Of a stretch of 58,114 bases of DNA, positions 8,429 to 17,312 are shown in pieces. The notes beneath the pieces were generated by a model, which worked only from the letters and a program-made list of their open reading frames with translations, ran no database searches and was not told the DNA's origin. The translations under genes were made by a program, and so were the position numbers. Source of the DNA: Paraburkholderia solitsugae (GTDB lineage: Bacteria; Pseudomonadota; Gammaproteobacteria; Burkholderiales; Burkholderiaceae); the NCBI RefSeq assembly GCF_013177695.1, contig NZ_WOEY01000181.1, positions 1 to 58,114 of the forward strand, given 5' to 3'. How positions within the stretch are numbered: the first letter of the stretch is position 1; each line of letters starts with the position of its first letter.

Positions 8429-10747
8429 TCATCCGCCATTTGCGATTCCTTTGGTGTAGGGACCGAGAGAAACTTCACGCTGAAGCTCGGCAAGCAAACC
8501 CATGGCGCTGGTGACGCGAGTGGTCGGATCTGTCGTCAGCGAGCGCAAACCGCGCTCAAGAATGTCGATGGCTTCCGCGATGCGCCCGGTGGCGCGCAGC
8601 AGATCGGCGAGGTAACGCGCGGCGTCCACGCGCGCAGGCACCGAACCGAACGCGAGCGCAGTGGACAGCGCGGTACGCAGACCCAGTTCCGCAGCGTTCA
8701 CCTCGCCGAGTGCCCACTGCGCGCGTGCCCGGGTGACCAGGAGTTCGCCCAGGTAGACACGTTCCTGACGGGCGAGGGTCTCGTCGATCGCGGCGGCGAG
8801 CATCGCCTCGCACGCCTTCGCGCGGCCGGCGCGCAGCAGCATCTCGCCCTGCTGCCACGCCTTGAAGGAATAGAACAGCGCACCGCCATTGCACACGACG
8901 TGGTTATCGTAGCCGTCGAGCATGATGGCTTCCGCTTCCTCGGAATGACCGAGCGAACTGAGGTGGCACGCGCGGAGGATCTGGCCGATGCCCCGATAGA
9001 ACGCGAAGCCGTTCGCGATCGACACCGATTCGAGTTCACTCGCGAGGTGGCCCAACCGGTCCATGTCATCGAACAGGCAGGCGAGCCAGGCGGCGCCCTG
9101 CAGGTTGACGGCATGAGCGAACGCGTGCGCGCCCGGCTCGGACGCGCGCAGGATCAGCATCTCCATGGCGCGCCGCGCCTGCCCGAATGCGCCGATCTGG
9201 TAGGCCGCGAGTCCTTCGAAAGTCAATGAGAGACTGGCGAGATCGATCCCTTGCGAGCCCGTACGGGTGTCGTCGCGCGTCACGCCAAGCAGGTTGCCGC
9301 GCGCGAGACAGGCAAGGGCTTCCTCGCTGTCGCCAAGCCAGAAGAGGGTGTTGGTCATCGCGACGTGGGCTTCGTCGAGTGACACCCGGTCACCGCCGTT
9401 CTGCGCGCGCTCCAGCATGTTCTGCGCGGTCGCACGCGCCTGCTTGAGTTGAAGCGTGGTCAGCTGCGTGGTCCAGACGCCGAACTGGATCCCGGCGATT
9501 TCAGCGGGCGTACAGACGCCTTCGCCAATCGCCAGGGCGGCGGCGTAGCAGGCAGTGGCCTCTGCGTACAGCCAGCCGTGCACGCTGCGCAAGCTCATGC
9601 CGAGCAGCCGGTAGGCATCGAACTGAAGGCGGCGCGCGGCCTCCTGTTCGTGGGGCGTCTGTAGCAGCTCGAGGCAGCGCCGCAACGGCGGAATGGCTTC
9701 GACGAACTTCGACTCCTCGATCAGCGCGCTCGCATGCTCGAGACACTTGCGCGCTTCCCGGTGATGTTCTTCGCGCGACTTCAGCCGCCGCTCGATGGTC
9801 TTGCGGCCCACCCCCAGCAGGGTGGCGGCTGCACTTTTATTGCCCGCGGTCCGTTCGAGCGCGCGGTCGATCAGGAGGTCCTCGGCGGCGGCGAGTTTGT
9901 CGCGTCCTTCGAGTTGCAACAGCATGTCAGCGAGGTTTGCACGCGACACCGGTCCGCCGGTCTCATTGGCGAGAAACGGTTCGAGCGAGTCGACGTCGAT
10001 GAGCGTGCTTTCGGCGAGTACGCTCAACTGGCTGATCAGGTTGCGCAATTGCCGGATGTGGCCCGGCCACGCGTGCTGGCCAAGCCGGCGGATGGCAGCC
10101 GGTGAAAACTCAAGACGACGCACGTGCTGCGATGCGAAATGGGTAACAAGGGCGGGAATGTCCTCGATGCGCTGCTCAAGTCCGGGCACGGCCAGCACGA
10201 AGACCGCGAGCCGGTAGAAGAGGTCCTCGCGGAATAGCCCTTCGCGCGCGAGTTCGCGCAGGTCGCGGTGGGTCGAGGCAACCACGCGACCGGTGAACTG
10301 CAGACTGGTTGACGAGCCAATCGGACGGAAGGTTCGCGTTTCGAGTACGCGCAGCAGTTTCGGTTGCAGCGCGAGCGGCAGTTCGCCGATCTCATCGAGT
10401 AGCAGCGTGCCGTTGCCGACCTGCTGGAGAAGTCCCTGGCGGTTTTCGCCGGCGCCGGTGAACGCCCCTTTAACGTGCCCAAACAGTTCGGCTTCGACGA
10501 GGTTCTCTGGAATCGCGCCGCAGTTGACGTCGACGAACGGTTGATCCTGGCGCAGGCTGTGCGCGTGCACGCGGCGAGCGACCAGTTCCTTGCCCGAACC
10601 AGTCGGCCCAAAAATGAGCAACGGATGATCGGTGGGGGCGACCCGATCGATCATGCGGACCAGTTGGCGAAACGCTGGCGCGCCGCCCACGAAGGCACCG
10701 GAATCAGCCTTGTCGTGGGCGAACGGAGCGACAGGGGGGTGACTCAT
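8429..10747 (-). CDS. sigma-54-dependent activator with central Fis HTH and long C-terminal helical domain
   Basis: A 772-aa enhancer-binding protein. The AAA+ domain begins almost at the N-terminus: Walker A GPTGSGKE (about 47-54), the sigma-54 contact loop GAFTGA (94-99), Walker B TLLLDEIGELP (114-123), and the arginine-finger region REDLFYRLAVF. A Fis-type helix-turn-helix (GNKSAAATLLGVGRKTIERRLKS, about 302-324) follows. About 450 residues of TPR-like alpha-helical repeats (GLAAYQIGAFGQARRAMEM, RALWALGEVNAAELGLRTA style) come after it. ATG 10747 was preferred over an upstream in-frame start because GGAG precedes it and the first 69 residues of the extension look non-native. The usual N-terminal sensor is missing and the sensing part is probably the C-terminal domain. 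Likely binding sites lie at 8359-8408. Confidence 0.85.
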   Translation of the reverse strand: MSHPPVAPFAHDKADSGAFVGGAPAFRQLVRMIDRVAPTDHPLLIFGPTGSGKELVARRVHAHSLRQDQPFVDVNCGAIPENLVEAELFGHVKGAFTGAGENRQGLLQQVGNGTLLLDEIGELPLALQPKLLRVLETRTFRPIGSSTSLQFTGRVVASTHRDLRELAREGLFREDLFYRLAVFVLAVPGLEQRIEDIPALVTHFASQHVRRLEFSPAAIRRLGQHAWPGHIRQLRNLISQLSVLAESTLIDVDSLEPFLANETGGPVSRANLADMLLQLEGRDKLAAAEDLLIDRALERTAGNKSAAATLLGVGRKTIERRLKSREEHHREARKCLEHASALIEESKFVEAIPPLRRCLELLQTPHEQEAARRLQFDAYRLLGMSLRSVHGWLYAEATACYAAALAIGEGVCTPAEIAGIQFGVWTTQLTTLQLKQARATAQNMLERAQNGGDRVSLDEAHVAMTNTLFWLGDSEEALACLARGNLLGVTRDDTRTGSQGIDLASLSLTFEGLAAYQIGAFGQARRAMEMLILRASEPGAHAFAHAVNLQGAAWLACLFDDMDRLGHLASELESVSIANGFAFYRGIGQILRACHLSSLGHSEEAEAIMLDGYDNHVVCNGGALFYSFKAWQQGEMLLRAGRAKACEAMLAAAIDETLARQERVYLGELLVTRARAQWALGEVNAAELGLRTALSTALAFGSVPARVDAARYLADLLRATGRIAEAIDILERGLRSLTTDPTTRVTSAMGLLAELQREVSLGPYTKGIANGG

Positions 10748-10902
10748 TACGAAGTACGCTCCACATGAACCGCGCGTGGCGCTACGCGGAAATTGCCGTC
10801 GACAAGACGGGACGGACGGCCATGCATCGCCCTGGTGCCTGGCCAGATTTTCCAATTGCGCTGTCGGACCGTCCGCTGCAAGAACAGGCAGAGTATGACG
10901 GC

Positions 10903-10942
10903 TTGTCGCCGATCTTGTCTTTTCGACAATAACGCTTGTCGA
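10903..10942. promoter_or_regulatory. cluster of TTGTC/GACAA half-sites upstream of the activator gene
   Basis: Half-sites are TTGTC (10903-10907), TTGTC (10915-10919), GACAA (10925-10929) and TTGTC (10936-10940). The last two form the exact dyad TCGACAA-N6-TTGTCGA (10923-10942), and TTGTC-N5-GACAA (10915-10929) is a second dyad. A further GACAA occurs at 10801-10805. The cluster lies 150-200 bp before the activator ATG in an otherwise empty 259-bp gap, so it may be its control region. Confidence 0.4.
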
Positions 10943-11006
10943 GGCTGGTTTCAAATGAACTTCGCGCTAGAAGAGGGCGAGTCAACTCGCACCCCCAATC
11001 ATGTCC

Positions 11007-12623
11007 TCACCAGTTGTCCCGCATCGGAATCGATTCAACGGATCCAGTCGCCAACGCAAGCGCCGCGGCAGCCGACAACGCGCTGCTGTAACTATCCGCG
11101 TCCGCATTCTTCGCCGCCAGCAATTGATTTTGTGCAAGCAGCGCGTCGGTGACCGAGCCGACACCTTGCCGATACGCGTCGAACGCGGCGTCATACGTCG
11201 TCTGCGCCGCAGCAAGCAACTCTTTGGCAGCAGCCTGCGCGGCAAGACTTGTCTGCAGCGTATTCTGCGCAGCAACGATTTGCCGAACCGCTTCTTCACG
11301 GCTTCGAGTAAGACGGGTCGACGCGCTGTCCGCATCGTTGCGCGCCTGCGCGAGCACCGCCGATCGCAAGCCACCGTCATACAGCGGAATCGTCACGCCG
11401 ACGATCACACTGCCGCCGTAACGGCCGCCGCTCAGGTTCACCGTCGGCAATTGCTGACCGATGGCCGGAACCGCTGAAATCGACGAACTGCCGGTGTTGT
11501 ACGCCCCTGTCGCTGAGACGAATACCTTTGGCATGAAGTCCGACTCGGCCGCCTTCACTTTCGCCAGATTGACCCGCTCGGCTGCATAGGCGCTCAACAC
11601 GTCCGGGCGGCGGGCGATCGCGGACGACACGATCCGGTCGATCGAGTCGCTGGTCGGCGCCGGCAGCGTGCGCGCCGGCATCTCCGCGATCCTGGGTTTC
11701 GACAGCGGAGAAATCCCCATTGCGGAGATCAGCGCGAGGTAGCTGTTGCTTTCGACGCCTTGCGCCTCTACGAGCGCGAGCTTGGCCTGCGCGCGATTCT
11801 GGTTGGCTTGCGCCACTTCGATGACGGTGCCGATGCCATGTTTGTAGCGCGACTGTGCCGCAGCCAGGATCGCGTCGGCGTTGTCGAGGCCTTGTTGCGT
11901 CGTGGCGATGCGGGCGCGCGCGGCCTGGTACGCGTAGAACGCGACGCTGACATCGAAAATGACCTGTTGGTGGACCGCGGTGAAGCCGATGTTCGCCATC
12001 ACCGATGCCTGCGACGCGGCCTCGACGCGCGCGGCACGTCCGCCGAAATCGAACAGCAGCCATTGCAGCGCGACCACTGAAGTTGTGCCATGCCCCGTTG
12101 CGGTGGCCGACGAATCGCCGAACACGGAAGTGCTCGAATCATGGAGACCGGCGTATTGCCCCATTGCCGCGACCGACAGTTGCGGAAGATACGCGCTCTT
12201 CGCGATGCCGGCTGCGAGCGCCACATTGCGCGCGTCGTTCCAGGCGATGCGGGTCAGCGGGTTCGCCGATTCCGCCAGATCGATCAGTTCGGGTAGCGAG
12301 TATGCATGCGCCTGCTCCAGTGCCGGCGGAGGCGGCACGGCGGCGAGCACGGGGTTGGCGGGTAATTGGTAACTGCGTGCGGAGGCGGACGAGTTAGCCG
12401 ATGCAACTGGGTTAGCCGAAGCAGCTGAGCTAGCCGGGTTAGCTGAATTCGCCGACCCTGCAAACGCCGCCGGCCCAGGCACGATGGCGCCGGCCGCGTC
12501 CGTCTGCGGATACCACGGACGGTCGGGGCTGTCCGGAGCCATGTCCAGAGATGATGTGGCGCATCCGGCCAAACCCGCTGCGGCCAGGATCGCCATTGCG
12601 AATGAAGGGTTAAGCCGGCGCAT
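11007..12623 (-). CDS. TolC/NodT-type outer-membrane efflux lipoprotein
   Basis: A 538-aa outer-membrane efflux channel. The N-terminus MRRLNPSFAMAILAAAGLAGC is a lipoprotein signal (lipobox LAGC). A low-complexity Ala/Ser/Asn linker with repeated SAN/NPA units follows at about 50-90. Two OEP domains then have the expected internal similarity (ALVEAQGVESNSYLALISAMG; RSREEAVRQIVAAQNTLQTSLAAQAAAKELLAAAQTTYDAAFDAYRQG). ATG 12623 is preceded by AAGGA and overlaps the upstream FUSC gene by 14 bp, so it is the last gene of the efflux operon. It probably forms the outer-membrane exit for the AaeAB-like pump. Confidence 0.85.
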   Translation of the reverse strand: MRRLNPSFAMAILAAAGLAGCATSSLDMAPDSPDRPWYPQTDAAGAIVPGPAAFAGSANSANPASSAASANPVASANSSASARSYQLPANPVLAAVPPPPALEQAHAYSLPELIDLAESANPLTRIAWNDARNVALAAGIAKSAYLPQLSVAAMGQYAGLHDSSTSVFGDSSATATGHGTTSVVALQWLLFDFGGRAARVEAASQASVMANIGFTAVHQQVIFDVSVAFYAYQAARARIATTQQGLDNADAILAAAQSRYKHGIGTVIEVAQANQNRAQAKLALVEAQGVESNSYLALISAMGISPLSKPRIAEMPARTLPAPTSDSIDRIVSSAIARRPDVLSAYAAERVNLAKVKAAESDFMPKVFVSATGAYNTGSSSISAVPAIGQQLPTVNLSGGRYGGSVIVGVTIPLYDGGLRSAVLAQARNDADSASTRLTRSREEAVRQIVAAQNTLQTSLAAQAAAKELLAAAQTTYDAAFDAYRQGVGSVTDALLAQNQLLAAKNADADSYSSALSAAAALALATGSVESIPMRDNW

Positions 12624-14667
12624 GAGTCGCGGGTTCCTTCGCTGCGTCGTTCGACGCAGCGTGTTCGAGTTGAGTGAGGCGTGCATCGCCGAGGTGCAGC
12701 AAAGCGGTGCGTGTGTCGTCGTCGTTGGCTGCTGCATCCGGTACAGCCGCATTGGGTGCGACCGGTAACGCCGGCCCACCCATGACGCGCTTAAGCCAGC
12801 CGTCGATCGCGGCATCGCGCGGGCGTCGTTCGGCGAGCAGGAACATCGGTCCTTCCAGCGCGTCGAGCTTGGCCAGCGCGCTGCGGCGTTCCGCGATCCA
12901 CTGCGCGTCAGGGCGAACCCACGACGGCTCGTAGTGCATCAGCGCGAGGTCCTGTTCGAGCGCGCCGCACTGAGCCATGGCGCTCGCGGCCTGCGCCCGG
13001 CGCGTGACGGCATCGGGCAGCGCCGCCAGCCGTTCCCACTGCTGCCGCAACGCGGCGAGCCCGGCGTCGACGCGCGCCGCCACGGTGACCGGCCACACGC
13101 GTGTGAAAACCAGATAGACGACCACATTGCCGATCAGGATCCCGATCGTGCGATCCCGCGCGAGCGTCAGATCGTAACCAGGCGCCGCGCCCTGCAACAC
13201 GCACATGAAGAACACCAGGGCGATCTGGAAGCCGGCATAAGCAATCCGTGGCGAGCCGAACGCGATCCACGCCGACAGCCATGCACCGATCAGCACGAGC
13301 GCCATCAACCCGGCGACGGACGACAGGACCGGCACCACGAACAGGATTGCCCCAATACCCAGGACCGCGCCCACGAGACACCCGGTGATCCGCAGCGTCA
13401 TCTTCTCGACGGTCTCGGCGGTGGTGCCGAGCGAGACCATATAGACCGTGATGAAGCAGGTATGGATACCCGGCCAGTTGATCTGCGAATAGAGCAGATA
13501 ACAGAACATTGCCGCCACGGTGGTTTTCAGGGCGTAGCGGACGTGCTCGGGATTCGTGAATGCATCCGGGAGGAAGAATCCACCGCGCTTGCTCGCGGGC
13601 GGCGGCGCGGTCCTCGTTTCGTCTTGAGCCTGGGTTCGTGCTTCGGCTGGCGCGTCGGTTTCGACCTGGCCTTCGCCCGCAATATCGGTTTGCGCTTCGA
13701 CTACGGCGAAGCGGGTGATCACATCATGCAGATCCTCAACGACGATTCGCGCGAGCGGCGTCAATTCGTCCACGTTGGGCAGCTTGAGTTCGATGTCGAC
13801 CGGATAGCCGCCTGCCTCGAGCATCCGGGCCATGTTGTCCAGCGTCCCGGCAATCGGCACGGCGAACGATGCCGGCAGCCGCCCAGACGGTTCGCTGGCC
13901 GCCAGATCGGCCGCGACCAGAATCGCCAGCGTCGACGACACGGCTTGCCGCAGCGGCCCGATATCGTCACGCACCGACGACCCGTCGACCACCGAGAGCT
14001 TGAGCCACGTGCCGATTTCCGCGTCGCCCTCGTGCAGGCATGCGCTGAGGGCGTCGGCCGTCGCCTCGGGTTCGACCAGGCTCTGCGCCGCGAGTCGCAG
14101 ACGCTTCGCGAGCGCGCGGCCGGCCAGCTTCCGCGGCGACGGCGCGATCAACAGGTTGACGCCGATCGAGATACCGACCGGAATCGCGACCATCAGCCAG
14201 ACGTAGAGCAGGGCGCGCGTCGCCACTTCGCCGAACGGTACGCTGCCGAGTTCGCCGAGCGCAAAGCCGACGATCATCGCGAGGATCGCGCCCACCGGCC
14301 GCAGCTTGCTCGCCGAGGTCACGAACAGCAGACCGAACGATAGCCCCGTGATGCACGCAACCCGCCACATGGGATCGTCGAGCGCGAACATGGCCACCAC
14401 CGTGACCAATCCGATCATCTGCGTGACCAGCACCATCAGCGCCGAGCTCAGCATCACGCTCAACACCCGGTCGGGCCGGTTCAGGAAGAACACGACATAG
14501 GCGGAGATCGCGGCTTCCGGCGTGCCGTACGCGCTCGTCACGAACGCCGTCAGCGCGCAGATCAGCGCGATGCGCGTCGCCATCGCCGCGCGCCCGGGAT
14601 AGGGCGCAAGCAGCTTCAGGATGTCGGCGGGGCCCGGTCGGGCAAGATCACCGGCAGGCTGCGCCAT
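12610..14667 (-). CDS. FUSC-family inner-membrane efflux protein (AaeB-like)
   Basis: A 685-aa fusaric-acid-resistance/AaeB family protein. An N-terminal cluster of hydrophobic helices (ATRIALICALTAFVTSAYG onward) is followed by a soluble segment with an acidic, Gln-rich linker, then a second membrane cluster (VRYALKTTVAAMFCYLLYSQINWPGIHTCFITVYMVSLGTTAET). The ATG follows GAGG and overlaps the aaeA-like gene by 20 bp. AaeB pumps aromatic carboxylic acids such as p-hydroxybenzoate in E. coli; an aromatic-acid substrate is plausible here but unproven. Confidence 0.85.
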   Translation of the reverse strand: MAQPAGDLARPGPADILKLLAPYPGRAAMATRIALICALTAFVTSAYGTPEAAISAYVVFFLNRPDRVLSVMLSSALMVLVTQMIGLVTVVAMFALDDPMWRVACITGLSFGLLFVTSASKLRPVGAILAMIVGFALGELGSVPFGEVATRALLYVWLMVAIPVGISIGVNLLIAPSPRKLAGRALAKRLRLAAQSLVEPEATADALSACLHEGDAEIGTWLKLSVVDGSSVRDDIGPLRQAVSSTLAILVAADLAASEPSGRLPASFAVPIAGTLDNMARMLEAGGYPVDIELKLPNVDELTPLARIVVEDLHDVITRFAVVEAQTDIAGEGQVETDAPAEARTQAQDETRTAPPPASKRGGFFLPDAFTNPEHVRYALKTTVAAMFCYLLYSQINWPGIHTCFITVYMVSLGTTAETVEKMTLRITGCLVGAVLGIGAILFVVPVLSSVAGLMALVLIGAWLSAWIAFGSPRIAYAGFQIALVFFMCVLQGAAPGYDLTLARDRTIGILIGNVVVYLVFTRVWPVTVAARVDAGLAALRQQWERLAALPDAVTRRAQAASAMAQCGALEQDLALMHYEPSWVRPDAQWIAERRSALAKLDALEGPMFLLAERRPRDAAIDGWLKRVMGGPALPVAPNAAVPDAAANDDDTRTALLHLGDARLTQLEHAASNDAAKEPATHAPA

Positions 14668-15697
14668 GCCGGACCTCGACTATCGCACTCGCACCGATCC
14701 GCACCAGCCGGGCGGCCGGCTCGTCGAGCCGCACACGCACGGGGAAACGCTGGGCGACCCGCACCCAGTTCACGGACTGCTGGACGATCGGCAAGGTACG
14801 CGGCAGATTGATACGGTCGGAATCGGCCACGCCCGCGCCGATGCCGACCACTTTGCCGTGAATCGCCTGGCTGCGGTCGATCATGGAATAGACGGTCGCA
14901 CAATCACCCGGCTGGATCCGCGCGAGCGCCCCTTCCCGGAAGTTGGCGACGGCGAACCATTCGTCCGCGTGGACGAGCGTGAAGATCGACTGATGCGGCG
15001 CGACCGTCTCGCCCGCCAGCACCGACAGCCCCGTGACGAAGCCATTTTGCGAGGCACGCACGACGGTGTCGTCGAGGCTGCGCTGCGCGAGCGCGAGCGC
15101 AGCCTCGCGTGCGTGCACGACGGCGATGGCGTCTGCCTCGTCGCCGATGGTCTGCGCGGTCGCCTGCTTCTGCTCCTGTGCCTGCTTCAGCGACAACGCG
15201 GCGTCGTGTTGCGCGACTTGCGCCTGATCCAGTTGCTGGACTGGTACGTAGCCTTTCGCCACGAGCGGCGTGAGCCGCTGGACGGTGCGCGACGCCAGTT
15301 CGTAGTTGTGTGCGGCTTTACCCGTCTGGTCGCCGGCGATGGCCGCATTGGAGCGCTCGCCGACAATCGTCCTGCGCCGCGTTTCGAGTGCCGCGCGGGC
15401 CAGTTCGAGGTCGGCCTGGGTCTGCGCGACCATGAGCCGATAAGGCACAGGATCGATCTCGAAGAGCACGTCGCCCTTCGCGACCCGCTGGTTCTCTTCC
15501 ACGGGCAGCCGGATGATCCGGCCGCCGACCGGCGACGCGACGTGCACGACGTCGGCATCGATCGTCGCGTCGTCCGTTGACGGAAACCGGGTCGTCCGGT
15601 CATAGCCGTACCAGGCCGCCGCGACGCCAAGTACGACGATCACGCCCGCGATCACGCGGCCTTTGGCAGAGCCTTGGCGCTTACCGGCAATTTTCAT
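14648..15697 (-). CDS. HlyD/AaeA-type membrane fusion protein
   Basis: A 349-aa periplasmic adaptor anchored by one N-terminal helix (VIAGVIVVLGVAAAWYGYD). The biotinyl/lipoyl-like half motif VVHVASPVGGRIIRLPVEENQRVAKGDVLFEIDP, a long alpha-hairpin and the beta-barrel segment DEWFAVANFREGALARIQPGD follow. ATG 15697 overlaps the DUF1656 gene stop in ATGA (4 bp). It would connect the FUSC pump to the TolC-type lipoprotein encoded in the same operon. Confidence 0.88.
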   Translation of the reverse strand: MKIAGKRQGSAKGRVIAGVIVVLGVAAAWYGYDRTTRFPSTDDATIDADVVHVASPVGGRIIRLPVEENQRVAKGDVLFEIDPVPYRLMVAQTQADLELARAALETRRRTIVGERSNAAIAGDQTGKAAHNYELASRTVQRLTPLVAKGYVPVQQLDQAQVAQHDAALSLKQAQEQKQATAQTIGDEADAIAVVHAREAALALAQRSLDDTVVRASQNGFVTGLSVLAGETVAPHQSIFTLVHADEWFAVANFREGALARIQPGDCATVYSMIDRSQAIHGKVVGIGAGVADSDRINLPRTLPIVQQSVNWVRVAQRFPVRVRLDEPAARLVRIGASAIVEVRHGAACR

Positions 15698-16014
15698 AGA
15701 AGCTGTCCTGTTCCCGAAAGCCAGAAGAGCACGCAGACCGTCAGACCGATGGCCACGCAGACGGAGAGCTGAAACGGGACGATCTGCGCCCACCCCGTGG
15801 AAACGAAGATCCGATGGGCGATGAGTGCGCCGACGAGCCCGACTACCGCGCTCAACAGCCAGAGCGGAAAGTAGGCGCCGAAGATTTCATACGACGGCGC
15901 ACCGCGCAGCGTACATCCCTGCAAGGACAGGCTCAGGGCAAGCGCGGCCGGAAGAGTCGGCGTGCGGTGCACGATCGGGGTGCAGGCACGTCCATGATTT
16001 GGCTTGAGCGGCAT
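15694..16014 (-). CDS. DUF1656 (AaeX-like) small membrane protein
   Basis: A 106-aa first gene of the efflux operon. The core (YEIFGAYFPLWLLSAVVGLVGALIAHRIF, then a second hydrophobic helix ending in LFWLSGTG) is the DUF1656/AaeX pattern. It has a longer N-terminus than the usual AaeX of about 65-70 aa, and LQGC at about residue 34 could be a lipobox. The start is uncertain: no good ribosome site precedes ATG 16014, and a GTG at 15971 is an alternative. The 247-bp gap upstream of it (16015-16261) holds no convincing gene. Confidence 0.75.
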   Translation of the reverse strand: MPLKPNHGRACTPIVHRTPTLPAALALSLSLQGCTLRGAPSYEIFGAYFPLWLLSAVVGLVGALIAHRIFVSTGWAQIVPFQLSVCVAIGLTVCVLFWLSGTGQLL

Positions 16015-16261
16015 TGCGGCGTGGCAAGGTGAATGAATACGTTATGGGAGCAACGGAATCACGGGCACTTTACCAGTGCGGCGGTTTCGTTTCGACGTAT
16101 TCTGCACTTGCACGCGTTGAGTTATTCCAGATCGTTGATATCGAAACGGACAGTTGTGTTTCGAAAAGCGCGCGCAATGCGTGATGGATATTAAGCATCG
16201 TGCTTGCGCGCGCTGATGTCCTTATGTCGTTGACATCGTTAAAAATGGTGTCCGTCAAACT

Positions 16262-17281
16262 CTACGGCACGGCTTTTCGAGCCTGGCGTCGCAAATAGAT
16301 GTTGTTGAAAATCAGCGCAGCGCCAGTCATACACGCACCGGCGATTTGCCAATGTCCCGGAACCACGCCGGTCAGCGAAGACACGACGAACGTCGTGACG
16401 GGTAGCACGTCCATGAACAGCACGCCGTTGAGCGGGGTGAGAATCTTGTTACCCATGTTCCAGAACAGGATCGCAATGAAGCCGGCAATCGGGCCCATAT
16501 AGAGAAGGTGAGGGACGACGCCGCGCAATGCCGTTGCCGATGGCACCGGTACAACGTGAAGCGCGAACAGCAACACGTTGAGGCCGATGATCGTAGTGAG
16601 TCCGAGCCAGGTGGTCATCGTCGTGTATTTGAGTGCGGACCAGTTCTTGAAGTGGGACGCGCTAAAGGTGTATATCACCCAGCACAGTGCGCCGAGCACG
16701 ATTAAGGCGTTCGCCGAATAGTGCTGCGGTTCGCGCAGAACGGCAGCGATGTCCCCTTTTGTCACCACGAGCGAGACGCCGGCGAATGACATCAGGATGA
16801 ACAGAAACGAATAGAGCGGCGGGCGGCGTTTGCGTACGATCGAGTTCACGAGCAGGCCCATCATGGGCTGTGTTGCCATCATGATCGATGCAGTCAGGGC
16901 GCCCTCGCGTCCCGCCAGTTGTTGCCCCAGAAAGACGAACGATCCGAATCCGCAAAAGCCCACCGATCCGAGCAGCCACGCCAAGGCAAACGATTCCCCA
17001 TTGGCCTTCAGCGCGCCTTTTCCTTCCTTTATCAGCAAGAGGGTGAGAAACGCGGTGCCCGCGATCAGATATCTAAGCGACGTAAACGTGAATGGATCGA
17101 CATGCACGAGGGCGCTGGTCATCACTGGAAACATGATGCCCATCAATATCGTTGCCATTACGCACAACACGACACCCTTCCCGTAGCTGCCGCGGATCGA
17201 CTGCGCAACCGGACCGACCGATGGGGTGCCAAGACCAGACACCGGTGCGGATGCAGCCGAAAATTCGATGGGCTTATTCAT
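16262..17281 (-). CDS. DMT-superfamily (EamA) transporter
   Basis: A 339-aa inner-membrane protein of about ten helices formed by two EamA repeats (LMGIMFPVMTSALVHVDPFTFTSLRYLIAGTAF; GPIAGFIAILFWNMGNKILTPLNGVLFMDVLPVTTFVVS). These are drug/metabolite exporters; the substrate is unknown. It starts 31 bp downstream of the tetR gene on the same strand and shares an operator-like motif with it, so control by that regulator is likely. Confidence 0.85.
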   Translation of the reverse strand: MNKPIEFSAASAPVSGLGTPSVGPVAQSIRGSYGKGVVLCVMATILMGIMFPVMTSALVHVDPFTFTSLRYLIAGTAFLTLLLIKEGKGALKANGESFALAWLLGSVGFCGFGSFVFLGQQLAGREGALTASIMMATQPMMGLLVNSIVRKRRPPLYSFLFILMSFAGVSLVVTKGDIAAVLREPQHYSANALIVLGALCWVIYTFSASHFKNWSALKYTTMTTWLGLTTIIGLNVLLFALHVVPVPSATALRGVVPHLLYMGPIAGFIAILFWNMGNKILTPLNGVLFMDVLPVTTFVVSSLTGVVPGHWQIAGACMTGAALIFNNIYLRRQARKAVP

Positions 17282-17293
17282 GAATGATCGTTC
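17282..17293. promoter_or_regulatory. TetR-type operator before the DMT gene
   Basis: GAATGATCGTTC is a near-perfect palindrome (one mismatch to GAACGATCGTTC). It overlaps the ribosome site immediately upstream of the transporter ATG. The block TGATCGTTC followed by GAAAT also occurs upstream of the tetR gene (17962-17976), supporting one regulator for both. Confidence 0.5.
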
Positions 17294-17312
17294 CAGAAAT
17301 AGGCAAAAATTT

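Noticed and set aside
12934..14343. 469-aa plus-strand open frame opposite the FUSC gene
   Set aside because: It has extreme Arg/Asp/His/Gln content and lies exactly opposite a recognised membrane protein, so it is a shadow.
16070..16258. 62-aa minus-strand ORF with TTG start after the DMT gene
   Set aside because: It has no ribosome site and no recognisable features.
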